Shown: one piece after another, positions 1-7,393 of the stretch
How the letters are laid out: each line of letters opens with the position of its first letter
Position numbering within the stretch: position 1 is the stretch's first letter
Source of the DNA: CAYLPU01 sp964385635
Lineage (GTDB): Bacteria; Chloroflexota; Anaerolineae; B4-G1
Assembly (NCBI GenBank): GCA_964385635.1
Contig: CAYLPU010000073.1
Location: 1 to 26,029 of the forward strand
Reading direction: 5' to 3'
Length of the DNA: 26,029 nt
The notes under the pieces: generated by a model
Told to the model about the DNA's origin: nothing
The model's database searches: none
Seen by the model: only the letters and a program-made list of their open reading frames with translations
Made by a program: the position numbers and the translations under genes

Positions 1-270
1 ATCCGCCGCGTCCGCGTCGAAGTCGTCACGCGGACCTAACCCGATCACAATCACACGGCGGGCCGGGATCGCACCGCGCGGATACAACACGGCGGCCTGT
101 CCGGCCTTGCCGCTGAAATCGCCGCCATCAACCAAATCACGAAGCGCACCGCCCAGTGAGCCGTCAACAGCCTTGGTCGCGCCGCCGGGCTGGACCCCCT
201 CGAACAGGTTGACGATGATCGCATCGGCGTCACTCTCCTGAATCGCGCCGGGGATCGCTTTCACGTCCAT
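1..270 (-). CDS. Leucyl aminopeptidase (peptidase M17), N-terminal part, cut by window edge
   Basis: The minus-strand frame starting at 270 reads MDVKAIPGAIQESDADAIIV and continues with NLFEG, DGSLGG, a glycine/lysine segment 'FSGKAGQ' and the 'RVIVIGLG' strand. This is the macro-domain-like N-terminal domain of M17 aminopeptidases, which do not catalyse through this part. About 90 residues are visible. The C-terminal metallopeptidase domain lies beyond the left edge. Cytosolic M17 enzymes remove N-terminal residues from peptides using two metal ions. The start is supported by a GAGGAGG ribosome site about 7 bases upstream (281-288). It lies 40 bp after the Nudix/GNAT gene on the same strand, so it may be the last gene of that operon. 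Because only the non-catalytic domain is seen, the name rests on family resemblance. Confidence 0.75.
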   Translation of the reverse strand, partial: MDVKAIPGAIQESDADAIIVNLFEGVQPGGATKAVDGSLGGALRDLVDGGDFSGKAGQAAVLYPRGAIPARRVIVIGLGPRDDFDADAAD

Positions 271-310
271 AGGCAGATTCCTCCTCGTGTGCTCGTTTTT
301 CGATAGTACA

Positions 311-1273
311 TCACCGAATGCGCAGGGGCGCGATACCCCCCGCCTCGAACCCGCTGGCCTGGTAAAAGTCACGGGCGGCTGCGTCGCCCCGCGAGGTGTC
401 CACCAACAGGTGAGTCGCCCCCCGCCGGTACGCCCGCTGTATTGCCGCCTCCACCAGCGCCGCGCCGACCCCCTGCCGCCGGTACATCGGGTTCACGGCC
501 AGGTCGTCAATCAAAGCCCGCAGCCCAGAGAGGACGAGCATAAACGAAAGGGCCAGAAAGCCTACCACCTGTCCGTCCACCTCCGCGACCAGCACGTCCA
601 TCGCCAGGCTCTCGTGGAAGCGACGGGCTGCGGCCTCCATCTCGACGGGGCTCATATCTGCATTGGCGGGGATCAGCGGCAGCAGTTCCATCACCCGGGC
701 CTCGTCCTCAGGGCGGGCCTCCCGGATGACGATGCCGGGCGTCCGAGTGCGAAACTCCGGGGAACGGCTGCGTATCCAGCGCTCCAGCACCTCACGGTGG
801 GTGCGGAAGGCCAGCGGATCGGGCAGTTCATCGGGCGGGAAGACACCTACGTCCTGGGCATCGTCGCCGGCTCGCAGTTCACCGCCCACCGGCCGGGCGC
901 GGTAGAATATGACGATACCACTCTGTACCGGCCCCTCCGGGAAGGAGTAGACGCCGAACAACTCCAGGAGTTCAACGTCAAGCCCAGTCTCCTCCTTACA
1001 CTCCCGCACCGCCGCCTGCTCGACGCTCTCGTCCGCCTCAATGTATCCGGCCGGGAGCGCCCACCAGCCTACGAACGGCGGCTGTCCCCGCTGAACCAGC
1101 ACAACGCCTCCCTCCATCTCCACCAGCACGCCAGCGCCGGGCACCGGGTTGCGGTACAGGACAAAGCCGCAGGCAGGGCAAACTTCGCGCACACGCCCGC
1201 CTACCTCAGCCGTCTCCATCGGCATCCCGCAGCGGGGGCAAAAAGTCGTTGCCTTATCATCCATCTCCAGCAT
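311..1273 (-). CDS. Zinc-ribbon / Nudix hydrolase / GNAT acetyltransferase fusion
   Basis: A 320-residue protein with three parts. Residues 12-35 form a zinc ribbon (CPRC at 12-15, CPAC at 32-35), as in NudC-like Nudix enzymes. Residues 43-165 are a Nudix domain with a complete Nudix box: G76, E82, R90-E91, E94-E95 and G97-L98. Residues 180-320 are a GNAT domain with the acetyl-CoA pyrophosphate loop RRQGVG at 265-270. Nudix enzymes cleave nucleoside diphosphates linked to another group. GNAT domains move acetyl groups to amines. The substrate of neither half can be read from sequence. The gene follows GH1 by 9 bp and precedes the M17 gene by 40 bp, all minus strand. The start could instead be the in-frame ATG at 1264. 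Neither has a clear ribosome site, which fits translational coupling. Confidence 0.88.
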   Translation of the reverse strand: MLEMDDKATTFCPRCGMPMETAEVGGRVREVCPACGFVLYRNPVPGAGVLVEMEGGVVLVQRGQPPFVGWWALPAGYIEADESVEQAAVRECKEETGLDVELLELFGVYSFPEGPVQSGIVIFYRARPVGGELRAGDDAQDVGVFPPDELPDPLAFRTHREVLERWIRSRSPEFRTRTPGIVIREARPEDEARVMELLPLIPANADMSPVEMEAAARRFHESLAMDVLVAEVDGQVVGFLALSFMLVLSGLRALIDDLAVNPMYRRQGVGAALVEAAIQRAYRRGATHLLVDTSRGDAAARDFYQASGFEAGGIAPLRIR

Positions 1274-1282
1274 GTCCCCGGA

Positions 1283-3019
1283 TCATCCTGGCAGCAGTTC
1301 GGCCCGCAATTCTGGCGCGTAGGCGTCAATAACCTGGGGGGTGATACCGTTGGCCCGAATGACGTCGGCGTAGAGGGCAGCGCTGCGGCGCGGCGTGCGG
1401 GCCTGAGTTTCGGGATCAAGCCCGATGAGACCGAAGCGCAGCGCCCACCCTTCGGCCCACTCGAAGTTGTCTACCAGCGTCCAGTGATAGTAGCCCATCA
1501 CCGGGTAGCAGCGCTGAATCGCGTGCCACATCTGATGCAGATGAGTCAGGAGGTAGCGTGGTCGCTGGTCGTCGTCAGCGTCGGGGATGCCGTTCTCCGT
1601 GACGTAGATGGGAAGGCCCAGGTGCGCCAACCGCTGGAGGCAGCGGAACATCCCACGGGGGTAGAACTCGCCGTAGCCACCATCGAGCAACTCGGAGCCT
1701 CCGGCATGCAGGCGGCGGTTGAAGAGTGTCTGGCGCCGCGTGCGGTCAAAAGCGACCAGATCGCGAGTGTAGTAATTGAGGCCAATCCAGTCGAGGGTAC
1801 GTCGCAGTTTCCAGGCCAGACCAAAGCCCAGGGGCAGCATCCAGCGACCCTGAGTCAGCGCGGTCAGGATGGCCTGGTTGTAGGTCCTGTCCACCATCTG
1901 GGTGGCGCGTCGGTCCAGCAGCGAGCGGGGGTTGGCCGGATCGAAGATGCGTACATTGTGGGCGAACCCGACGCGAGCCTGGGGCTGGATGGCGTGGATC
2001 TCCCGATAAGCGGCAGCGTGGCCCGCCAGCAGGCGGCGGATAACGCGCAGCGCCGCTTTGAGATCGGATTGGCCGGGAGGGAAGACATCCTCCAGATAGC
2101 CCACAACGCCATAGACATTGGGCTCGTTGATGGTACACCACAGATCACAGAACTTGCCCAGCGATTCGACCACCCGGCGCGCGAAGCGGGCGAAGAGCGC
2201 GACAGTCTCCGGGTTCTCCCAACCGCCCCGCTCGGCCAGCCAGCAGGGATTGGTGAAGTGGTGCAGGGTGACCATCGGCTCAATGTTACGCTCGCGCAGA
2301 CCCTGTAGCATCTGACCGTACCGTTCCAGGGCAGAATCGTCGAACTCGCCGGGGCGAGGCTCAATACGCGACCACTCGACCGAGAGACGGAGCGCATTCA
2401 GACCCAGTTCAGCGGCGCGGTCGAAGTCGGCCTCAGCGTTCTCCCACCAGTCACAGGCCAACCCGGACGTGTGCCCCTGACCAATGCGGCCCTCCTGCTG
2501 TTCCCAGGCCCACCAGTCGTTGTTGACGTTATTCCCTTCGACCTGGTGAGCGGCAGTGGCGACACCCCATTTGAAGCCGGCAGGGAAGTGGAACGTCGCT
2601 TCGGGCATAGAGACTTTCTCTTTTGCAACAGCGACATCGGCTGGACGGGCTGCTCGAAGCGGTTCCAGGGGCTTGGGTTGGACCAGCGGTTCAACCTCTG
2701 CAACAACCTGCTCAAAGGCAAACTCTTCAACGACTCGCCCAAGAGTAATCCCTTCGGCCGCGCTCAGGGCGGGATCGGCCTTGATTTCGCCAAACGCGAC
2801 CTTGATCTCTTCCTGAGCCAATCGGGGGGATAGTTCATCCCTCTCCTGGTACACCCATTCCACATCCATGCCCTCGAATGGATCATGACCCAGGACCTCA
2901 ATGGACATCTCACCCTCCTCCCGGTCCATCCATTCCATATCCAGGTCTTCGAAGGGGTCGTGGCCCAATATCTTCTCGAACTCTTCCGTCTCGTCGGACT
3001 TTCGCTTTCCTTTAGCCAT
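1283..3019 (-). CDS. Glycoside hydrolase family 1 (beta-glycosidase) with acidic repeat-bearing N-terminal extension
   Basis: 578 residues from the ATG at 3019. Residues 143-565 form a complete GH1 barrel: FHFPAGFKWGVATAAHQVEG at the start, the acid/base glutamate in TINEP (E299), the nucleophile in VTENG (E475) and the aglycone-side WTLVDNFEW motif. GH1 enzymes retain configuration while hydrolysing beta-linked sugars such as beta-glucosides or galactosides. There is no signal peptide, so it is cytosolic. The odd part is residues 1-140. A lysine-rich start (MAKGKRK) is followed by two copies of an L-G-H-D-P-F-E-x-x-D-x-E-W motif beginning at residues 18 and 43 (period 25), then a Glu-rich and Pro-rich linker. 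GH1 proteins normally begin near the barrel and are about 450 residues long. An upstream in-frame start at 3085 would run deep into parA and is less likely. The chosen ATG overlaps the parA stop by 8 bases (ATGGCTAA). Confidence 0.92.
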   Translation of the reverse strand: MAKGKRKSDETEEFEKILGHDPFEDLDMEWMDREEGEMSIEVLGHDPFEGMDVEWVYQERDELSPRLAQEEIKVAFGEIKADPALSAAEGITLGRVVEEFAFEQVVAEVEPLVQPKPLEPLRAARPADVAVAKEKVSMPEATFHFPAGFKWGVATAAHQVEGNNVNNDWWAWEQQEGRIGQGHTSGLACDWWENAEADFDRAAELGLNALRLSVEWSRIEPRPGEFDDSALERYGQMLQGLRERNIEPMVTLHHFTNPCWLAERGGWENPETVALFARFARRVVESLGKFCDLWCTINEPNVYGVVGYLEDVFPPGQSDLKAALRVIRRLLAGHAAAYREIHAIQPQARVGFAHNVRIFDPANPRSLLDRRATQMVDRTYNQAILTALTQGRWMLPLGFGLAWKLRRTLDWIGLNYYTRDLVAFDRTRRQTLFNRRLHAGGSELLDGGYGEFYPRGMFRCLQRLAHLGLPIYVTENGIPDADDDQRPRYLLTHLHQMWHAIQRCYPVMGYYHWTLVDNFEWAEGWALRFGLIGLDPETQARTPRRSAALYADVIRANGITPQVIDAYAPELRAELLPG

Positions 3020-3767
3020 CGCGAAGGACCCTCTCAACCAGACGTTTATAGTCAGCCGCTGCGCGGCTGCGGGGTGAATACTCAAAGATAGTCTTTTGAT
3101 AACTGGGCGCTTCGGTGAGCTTTGAGTTCGTCCGGATCGGCTCGGTCACTCTGTCGGCAAAGTAACGCTGCAAGATCCCCAGAACCTCACGGTCCTGTCG
3201 CCGCCGGGCGTAGTAGAGCGTGGGGACGATCAGGTAAAGGCAAACACGGTGTCCGGGTATCCGGCCGACACTTTTCAACGTCTTGATCACCTGACGGGTC
3301 CCTACCAGAGCCATATAACTCATCGCGACCGGCACGATGAGTTCTCGGATATAGTGCAGCCCACTCTCACTTAGAATGCTGGCCGAAGGCGAGAAGTCGA
3401 GAATGACGTAATCGTACGCGTCCTCCAGACCGTTCAATCTGCTGGACAACATTCGCCGTGCCAACCGGTCATCATTCAATCGCCACATCTCTCCCTCAGC
3501 CTGAAGTAGACTGCTATCGCTGGGGATGAGATCGACATTGCGCCGCGCCTCGACGATGCAGTCTCGCGGTTCTGCCTGCCCCAACAACATGTGGGTCAGG
3601 GAATACGTATAACGCACTCCCAGGCACGCCGCCAGACTGCCCTGGGGGTCCAGGTCAATGCAAAGAACACGCGCCCCACGCAAGGCCAGGCCGACGCCCA
3701 GGTTCACCACCGTGGTCGTCTTGCCCGTACCACCTTTGTAATTCAGCACACCGATGCTTCTGCCCAT
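3012..3767 (-). CDS. ParA/MinD-family (deviant Walker) ATPase, orphan
   Basis: 251 residues. The deviant Walker A motif KGGTGKTT is at 11-18 with signature lysine K11. The DLDPQG switch motif is at 38-43, and the Walker B-like strand ends VILDFSPS. Such ATPases dimerise on ATP, bind DNA or membrane non-specifically, and position cargo (plasmids, chromosomes, protein complexes) when a partner stimulates hydrolysis. No parB lies next to it, and I see no ParB-like helix-turn-helix protein in the window. The position where parB normally sits is taken by the GH1 gene, whose ATG overlaps the parA stop. A GGGAG ribosome site lies about 9 bases before the start. The gene is about 12 kb from the predicted origin. 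The family is certain. Its cargo is unknown. Confidence 0.9.
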   Translation of the reverse strand: MGRSIGVLNYKGGTGKTTTVVNLGVGLALRGARVLCIDLDPQGSLAACLGVRYTYSLTHMLLGQAEPRDCIVEARRNVDLIPSDSSLLQAEGEMWRLNDDRLARRMLSSRLNGLEDAYDYVILDFSPSASILSESGLHYIRELIVPVAMSYMALVGTRQVIKTLKSVGRIPGHRVCLYLIVPTLYYARRRQDREVLGILQRYFADRVTEPIRTNSKLTEAPSYQKTIFEYSPRSRAAADYKRLVERVLRDG

Positions 3768-3883
3768 CTTGATTTCTCCCTGTCCCCGCCCACAGGGGGT
3801 GTTGGAGTCCCCAGATTGCTAGGGCGCGATGCGACGAACCCGAAAAAATCAGCCCAAAAATCAGAATGAATCACGCCACCCTA

Positions 3884-3912
3884 ATTGTACAGCGAGTCGA
3901 AGAGAGGGGCAA
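3884..3912 (-). promoter_or_regulatory. Promoter of the ParA-GH1-Nudix operon
   Basis: On the minus strand, TTGCCC (3907-3912) and TACAAT (3884-3889) are separated by exactly 17 bp. Transcription would start about 110 bases before the parA ATG. No gene is visible in the leader. Confidence 0.65.
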
Positions 3913-4014
3913 GCGTGATACAATCCAGACTCCATTGCTGCCCAAAAACGAGCAGGCCGGGAATCAGGCCGCCGTCCGCGCCAGGTGGCGGTCCCTCTCC
4001 TCGGGCTTCTCGGG

Positions 4015-5046
4015 TCAACTGGGTGCCTCGAAGGAACGGAACCCCTTCCCTCGCACCTCCTCCGCCGGGCTGACGATGACGAAGGCCTCCGAGTCGGCCT
4101 GGCGCACAATCTCCTCCAGATGCCCCACCTGCACCTCGGTCACGGCACACAGGAGCACGTCCCGCGCCTCGCCGGTGTACACCCCTGTTCCCTCCAACGC
4201 CGTCACCCCGCGTTCTAACTCTGTTAAGAGCCGCGAGGCAACCTGCTGCCCACGGCTGGTGATAATGATCGCCAGTTGCTCCCGGCGACGCGGTTCTGGC
4301 ACCAATGGGCCCGCCACCCGGCCTCGCAGCCCACTCATCAGCCCCGACAGGGCCTCCCGCCAGCCGCTGGGGAGAGACGCAGCCACTGCCAGCGCCGCCA
4401 CCACTCCGTATACTACCCCGACGGCAGCCACCACCCATACGCCGGGAATGGAGCCGACGGCGGCCCGTCCGACCATCACCGCCCCGTCCCGCGTTGGCTC
4501 TGGGTGAAAAGCCAGTTTAGCCATCCAACTGATGAGCACCAGGCCGGTCAGCCAGATGTAGTTGCGACGGAATCGCCGGCCGATCGCCTCCCACCGGGTG
4601 ATCGGAAACGTGGGTTGAAGCAAGCTCTCCACCAGATGGTCGGCCCAGTCGGAGGAGGGGCGGAAGGGAGGAGCGAGCATCGCGGCGAAGAAGTCAGTCT
4701 CCATCAAGCGCACCCTGTAGGACCAGAGAACATAATATCTGTAACGGCGGGCCTCAATATACAGGAAGGTAAGGACCAGCAGAAACACCAACAAGAGCAC
4801 GAAATGGGGGTTCTGCGGCGCACTGAAAACGAAGGGGAGCGTCGCCCCCACGGTGACCACCGCCCAGTTGGTGGTCGCGTCCAACCGGGTGCGCCAGGTG
4901 TTGGCCCGGGTCACCTCTCCCCGGTAGAAATGAACCATCGCTGTGGTGAAATGGGCCGGGTCTAACCGATAGCCACGAAAAGTCCACGTGCAGGTGTCTT
5001 CCTCGCTCAGAGGTTCAGCATCCCGACGTTCGGTCTGCTCAGTCAC
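4015..5046 (-). CDS. DUF2270 membrane protein fused to a DUF2179 (YitT C-terminal-like) domain
   Basis: 343 residues starting at GTG 5046, with a GAGGA ribosome site 5 bases upstream. Residues 30-190 match the DUF2270 family: a conserved HFYRGEVTRANTWRTRLD segment, a hydrophobic pair around 62-97 and another near 165-178. Two more hydrophobic stretches lie at about 195-228. After a basic stretch, residues 258-343 form a compact soluble domain of the DUF2179 type (AIIITSRGQQVASRLL, RGVTALEGTGVYTGE, VLLCAV, AFVIVSPAEEVRGKGF). That domain is usually the cytosolic C-terminus of YitT-type membrane proteins. The function of both halves is unknown. In YitT the soluble domain is thought to bind a small ligand. 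It stands alone, divergent from the oxidase operon. Confidence 0.8.
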   Translation of the reverse strand: MTEQTERRDAEPLSEEDTCTWTFRGYRLDPAHFTTAMVHFYRGEVTRANTWRTRLDATTNWAVVTVGATLPFVFSAPQNPHFVLLLVFLLVLTFLYIEARRYRYYVLWSYRVRLMETDFFAAMLAPPFRPSSDWADHLVESLLQPTFPITRWEAIGRRFRRNYIWLTGLVLISWMAKLAFHPEPTRDGAVMVGRAAVGSIPGVWVVAAVGVVYGVVAALAVAASLPSGWREALSGLMSGLRGRVAGPLVPEPRRREQLAIIITSRGQQVASRLLTELERGVTALEGTGVYTGEARDVLLCAVTEVQVGHLEEIVRQADSEAFVIVSPAEEVRGKGFRSFEAPS

Positions 5047-5129
5047 AATTCCTCATCCTCCAACCCATGTCTTTGGAACCACACTCCGGGCCACCGCCTC
5101 ACCAGTCGCCCGCTCCAGGTCCAAGAGAC

Positions 5130-5135
5130 ATTGTA
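5130..5135 (-). promoter_or_regulatory. Candidate -10 box for the DUF2270 gene
   Basis: TACAAT on the minus strand lies about 84 bases before the GTG start. The hexamer 17 bp further upstream is a poor -35 (TTCCCT), so this is only a candidate. Confidence 0.35.
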
Positions 5136-5167
5136 CCTCAGATTGAAGCGGAAGGGAAGCGGGGCAT

Positions 5168-5196
5168 TTGCCAGGCGTCGCGTTCGGACATATAAT
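5168..5196 (+). promoter_or_regulatory. Promoter of the amino-acid oxidase operon
   Basis: TTGCCA (5168-5173), a 17-bp spacer and a perfect TATAAT (5191-5196). The expected start is near 5203, giving a leader of about 60 bases before the ATG at 5264. Confidence 0.8.
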
Positions 5197-5231
5197 CAGC
5201 CTGCATCCACAAGACCATAGAGATAAGCCGC

Positions 5232-5246
5232 TTGTACACTTGTACA
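5232..5246 (+). repeat. Direct repeat of TTGTACA in the operon leader (possible operator)
   Basis: TTGTACA occurs twice, 8 bp apart (5232-5238 and 5240-5246). Each copy contains the self-complementary hexamer TGTACA. It lies about 30-40 bases after the predicted transcription start and just before the ribosome site, where a repressor could act. No regulator gene is adjacent. Confidence 0.4.
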
Positions 5247-5263
5247 GACAAAGAGGAGGCAGC

Positions 5264-7393
5264 ATGGCGGATTATCGCATTCGCGAACATCCTATCCTCC
5301 CGGTCGAGGGACAATTGGAGTTAGAGTTTACCTGGCAGGGCCAGGCGATGCATGCCCGTGAGGGAGAAAACATCGCCTCGGCCCTTTTCGCTAACGGGGT
5401 ACGCATCTTCGGCCATCACCACAAAGACGGCGCGCCCCAAGGCATATTCTGCGCTAACGGCCAGTGCGCCCAGTGCCTGGTAATGGCCGACGGACTGCCC
5501 GTCAAGGCCTGCATGACCCCCGTGAGGCCGGGGATGCAAGTCGAGCCGCTGGATGGTAAACCAGTCCTACCCGACGTCCACACCGTGCCCGAGATGCGAA
5601 CCGTCGAGACCGCTGAGGTGGAATGCTTGATCATCGGAGGAGGGCCAGCGGGCCTCTCGGCGGCCATCGAACTGGGCAAGGCTGGCGTGCGCACACTCAT
5701 CGTGGACGACAAGCATCGATTGGGCGGCAAACTGGTCCTCCAGACCCATAAATTCTTCGGTTCCATTGACGCATGCTACGCCGGGACGCGGGGGATTGAC
5801 ATTGCCACGAAATTGGATGAGGAGATCCTCCAGTTCGAGAACGTCCAGGTCTGGCTTAACACCACCGCTTTGTCCGTCTTCTCCGACCGGAAAGTCGGAG
5901 TCCTGCGGGAGGGGCACTTCGTCATTGTCCAGCCCCACATCCTGCTGGTGGCGACCGGCGCGCGGGAGAAATCGCTGGCCTTTAGGGGAAATACGCTGCC
6001 GGGGGTCTACGGCGCAGGGGCTTTCCAGACGTTGGCCAACCGGGACATGGTGCGGCCCACACAGCGGCTGTTCATCGTCGGCGGAGGGAACGTGGGCCTG
6101 ATCGCTGGCTATCACGCCCTCCAGGCTGTCATAGACGTCGTCGGCCTGTGCGAGGCACTTCCGGAATGCTCCGGCTACAAGGTTCACAAGGACAAACTGG
6201 CCCGCCTGGGCGTCCCTATCTATACCTCCCACACCGTCATCAGTGCCAATGGGGAACAGGAAGTGGAGTCGGTGACCATCGCCCAGATTGACGAGAACTG
6301 GCGCCCCATCCCCGGCACGGAGAAGACGTTCGAGTGCGACACGGTGCTGGTCGCTGTCGGGCTGGACCCGGTGGACGAGTTCATCCACAAGGCACGGGAG
6401 TTTGGCCTGCCGGTCTACGCAGCGGGGGATGCCGAGGAGATTGCCGAGGCGTCGGCGGCGATGTTCACCGGCCGTATCCGGGGGCTGGAAATCGCCAAAG
6501 CCCTGGGGCGGGACGTGGGGGAAGTGCCGCCGGAATGGCACCGCACTGCCGAGGTACTCAAGTCCCGCCCTGGTGCCGTCGTAACCGAGGACATCCCAGA
6601 AACAGAGGAGGGGGTGCTCCCCGTGCTCCATTGCGCCCAGGAGATTCCCTGCAACCCATGCATCTCCGTCTGTCCCCAGGGGTGCATCGTCATTGAAGGG
6701 GAGGACATCCGGGGGCTGCCGGAGTACGTGGGAGAGGGCTGCACTGGCTGTGTACAATGCGTCGCCGTGTGCCCGGGGTTGGCGATCACGCTGGTGGATT
6801 ACCGGCAGGGCACCGAGTACCCGACAGTGACAATCCCCTACGAGTTCCCGCCCGAGACCATCCATGAGGGAGACCTGGTGACAGTGCTGGATACGGAAGG
6901 GGCAATCTTGGGCAACGTGGAGGTGGTGAAGATACGGGCACCGAAGTTCGCGGACCGGGCACTGCTGGTACGGGTGCGAGCCCCCCGGGAGATAGCCCGC
7001 CGCATCGCGGGCGTCCGCGTGCAAGAACCGGCGGTGACAGAGCCGCTGGGGCGATATGTCGAGCGCACCGACGACGAGATTATCTGCCGCTGTGAGCGGG
7101 TGACGGCAGGGGAAATCCGCGCGCTCATTCGGGCCGGCGTCCGGGACATGAACCAGATCAAGGGGGTGACGCGGGCCGGGATGGGAGCCTGCGGCGGCAA
7201 GACCTGCACCAATCTGATCAAGCGGCTGTTCCGTGAGGAGGGAGTACCGCTGGAGCAGGTTGCCGAAAACATCCAGCGGCCGCTGTTCATCGAGGTACCG
7301 CTGGGGGCCTTCGCCAGCGTCGTCATCGGGGAGGGGCCGAAAGAGACCGTTCCCATCGTGCACGCTACCGACATCCACGAAGGAGGGGTATGA
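5264..7393 (+). CDS. Multi-module FAD/Fe-S oxidoreductase, alpha subunit of an amino-acid (sarcosine/proline/opine-type) dehydrogenase
   Basis: 709 residues from ATG 5264, chosen because AAGAGGAGG lies 4 bases upstream. An in-frame start at 5168 would fall inside the promoter. Modules in order: a plant-type [2Fe-2S] domain with C63, C68, C71 and C83; a pyridine-nucleotide-disulfide-type FAD fold with GGGPAG at 125-130 and a second dinucleotide motif GGGNVG at 273-278; a two-cluster ferredoxin region with C463, C466, C470, C474 and C493, C496, C499, C503; and a C-terminal BFD-type [2Fe-2S] domain with C608, C610, C643 and C648. HcnA/HcnB, SoxA, opine oxidase A and hydroxyproline dehydrogenase subunits hold subsets of these modules, often as separate polypeptides. 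The stop overlaps the next ATG by 4 bases. That gene encodes a DAO-family partner, so the two probably form one complex oxidising an amino or imino acid. The substrate is not known. Confidence 0.88.
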   Translation: MADYRIREHPILPVEGQLELEFTWQGQAMHAREGENIASALFANGVRIFGHHHKDGAPQGIFCANGQCAQCLVMADGLPVKACMTPVRPGMQVEPLDGKPVLPDVHTVPEMRTVETAEVECLIIGGGPAGLSAAIELGKAGVRTLIVDDKHRLGGKLVLQTHKFFGSIDACYAGTRGIDIATKLDEEILQFENVQVWLNTTALSVFSDRKVGVLREGHFVIVQPHILLVATGAREKSLAFRGNTLPGVYGAGAFQTLANRDMVRPTQRLFIVGGGNVGLIAGYHALQAVIDVVGLCEALPECSGYKVHKDKLARLGVPIYTSHTVISANGEQEVESVTIAQIDENWRPIPGTEKTFECDTVLVAVGLDPVDEFIHKAREFGLPVYAAGDAEEIAEASAAMFTGRIRGLEIAKALGRDVGEVPPEWHRTAEVLKSRPGAVVTEDIPETEEGVLPVLHCAQEIPCNPCISVCPQGCIVIEGEDIRGLPEYVGEGCTGCVQCVAVCPGLAITLVDYRQGTEYPTVTIPYEFPPETIHEGDLVTVLDTEGAILGNVEVVKIRAPKFADRALLVRVRAPREIARRIAGVRVQEPAVTEPLGRYVERTDDEIICRCERVTAGEIRALIRAGVRDMNQIKGVTRAGMGACGGKTCTNLIKRLFREEGVPLEQVAENIQRPLFIEVPLGAFASVVIGEGPKETVPIVHATDIHEGGV

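Noticed and set aside
287..2308. A 673-codon open frame on the plus strand
   Set aside because: It lies antisense to the clear Nudix/GNAT and GH1 genes. Its translation has no recognisable domain and follows the codon pattern of a GC-rich shadow frame.
3913..4014. Terminator for the DUF2270 gene
   Set aside because: Only weak GC-rich complementarity (around 3968-3992) was found, with the T-run displaced. Not strong enough to annotate.
5168..5263. Extended N-terminus of the alpha subunit
   Set aside because: The upstream in-frame codons overlap the -35/-10 promoter. The ATG at 5264 has a strong ribosome site.
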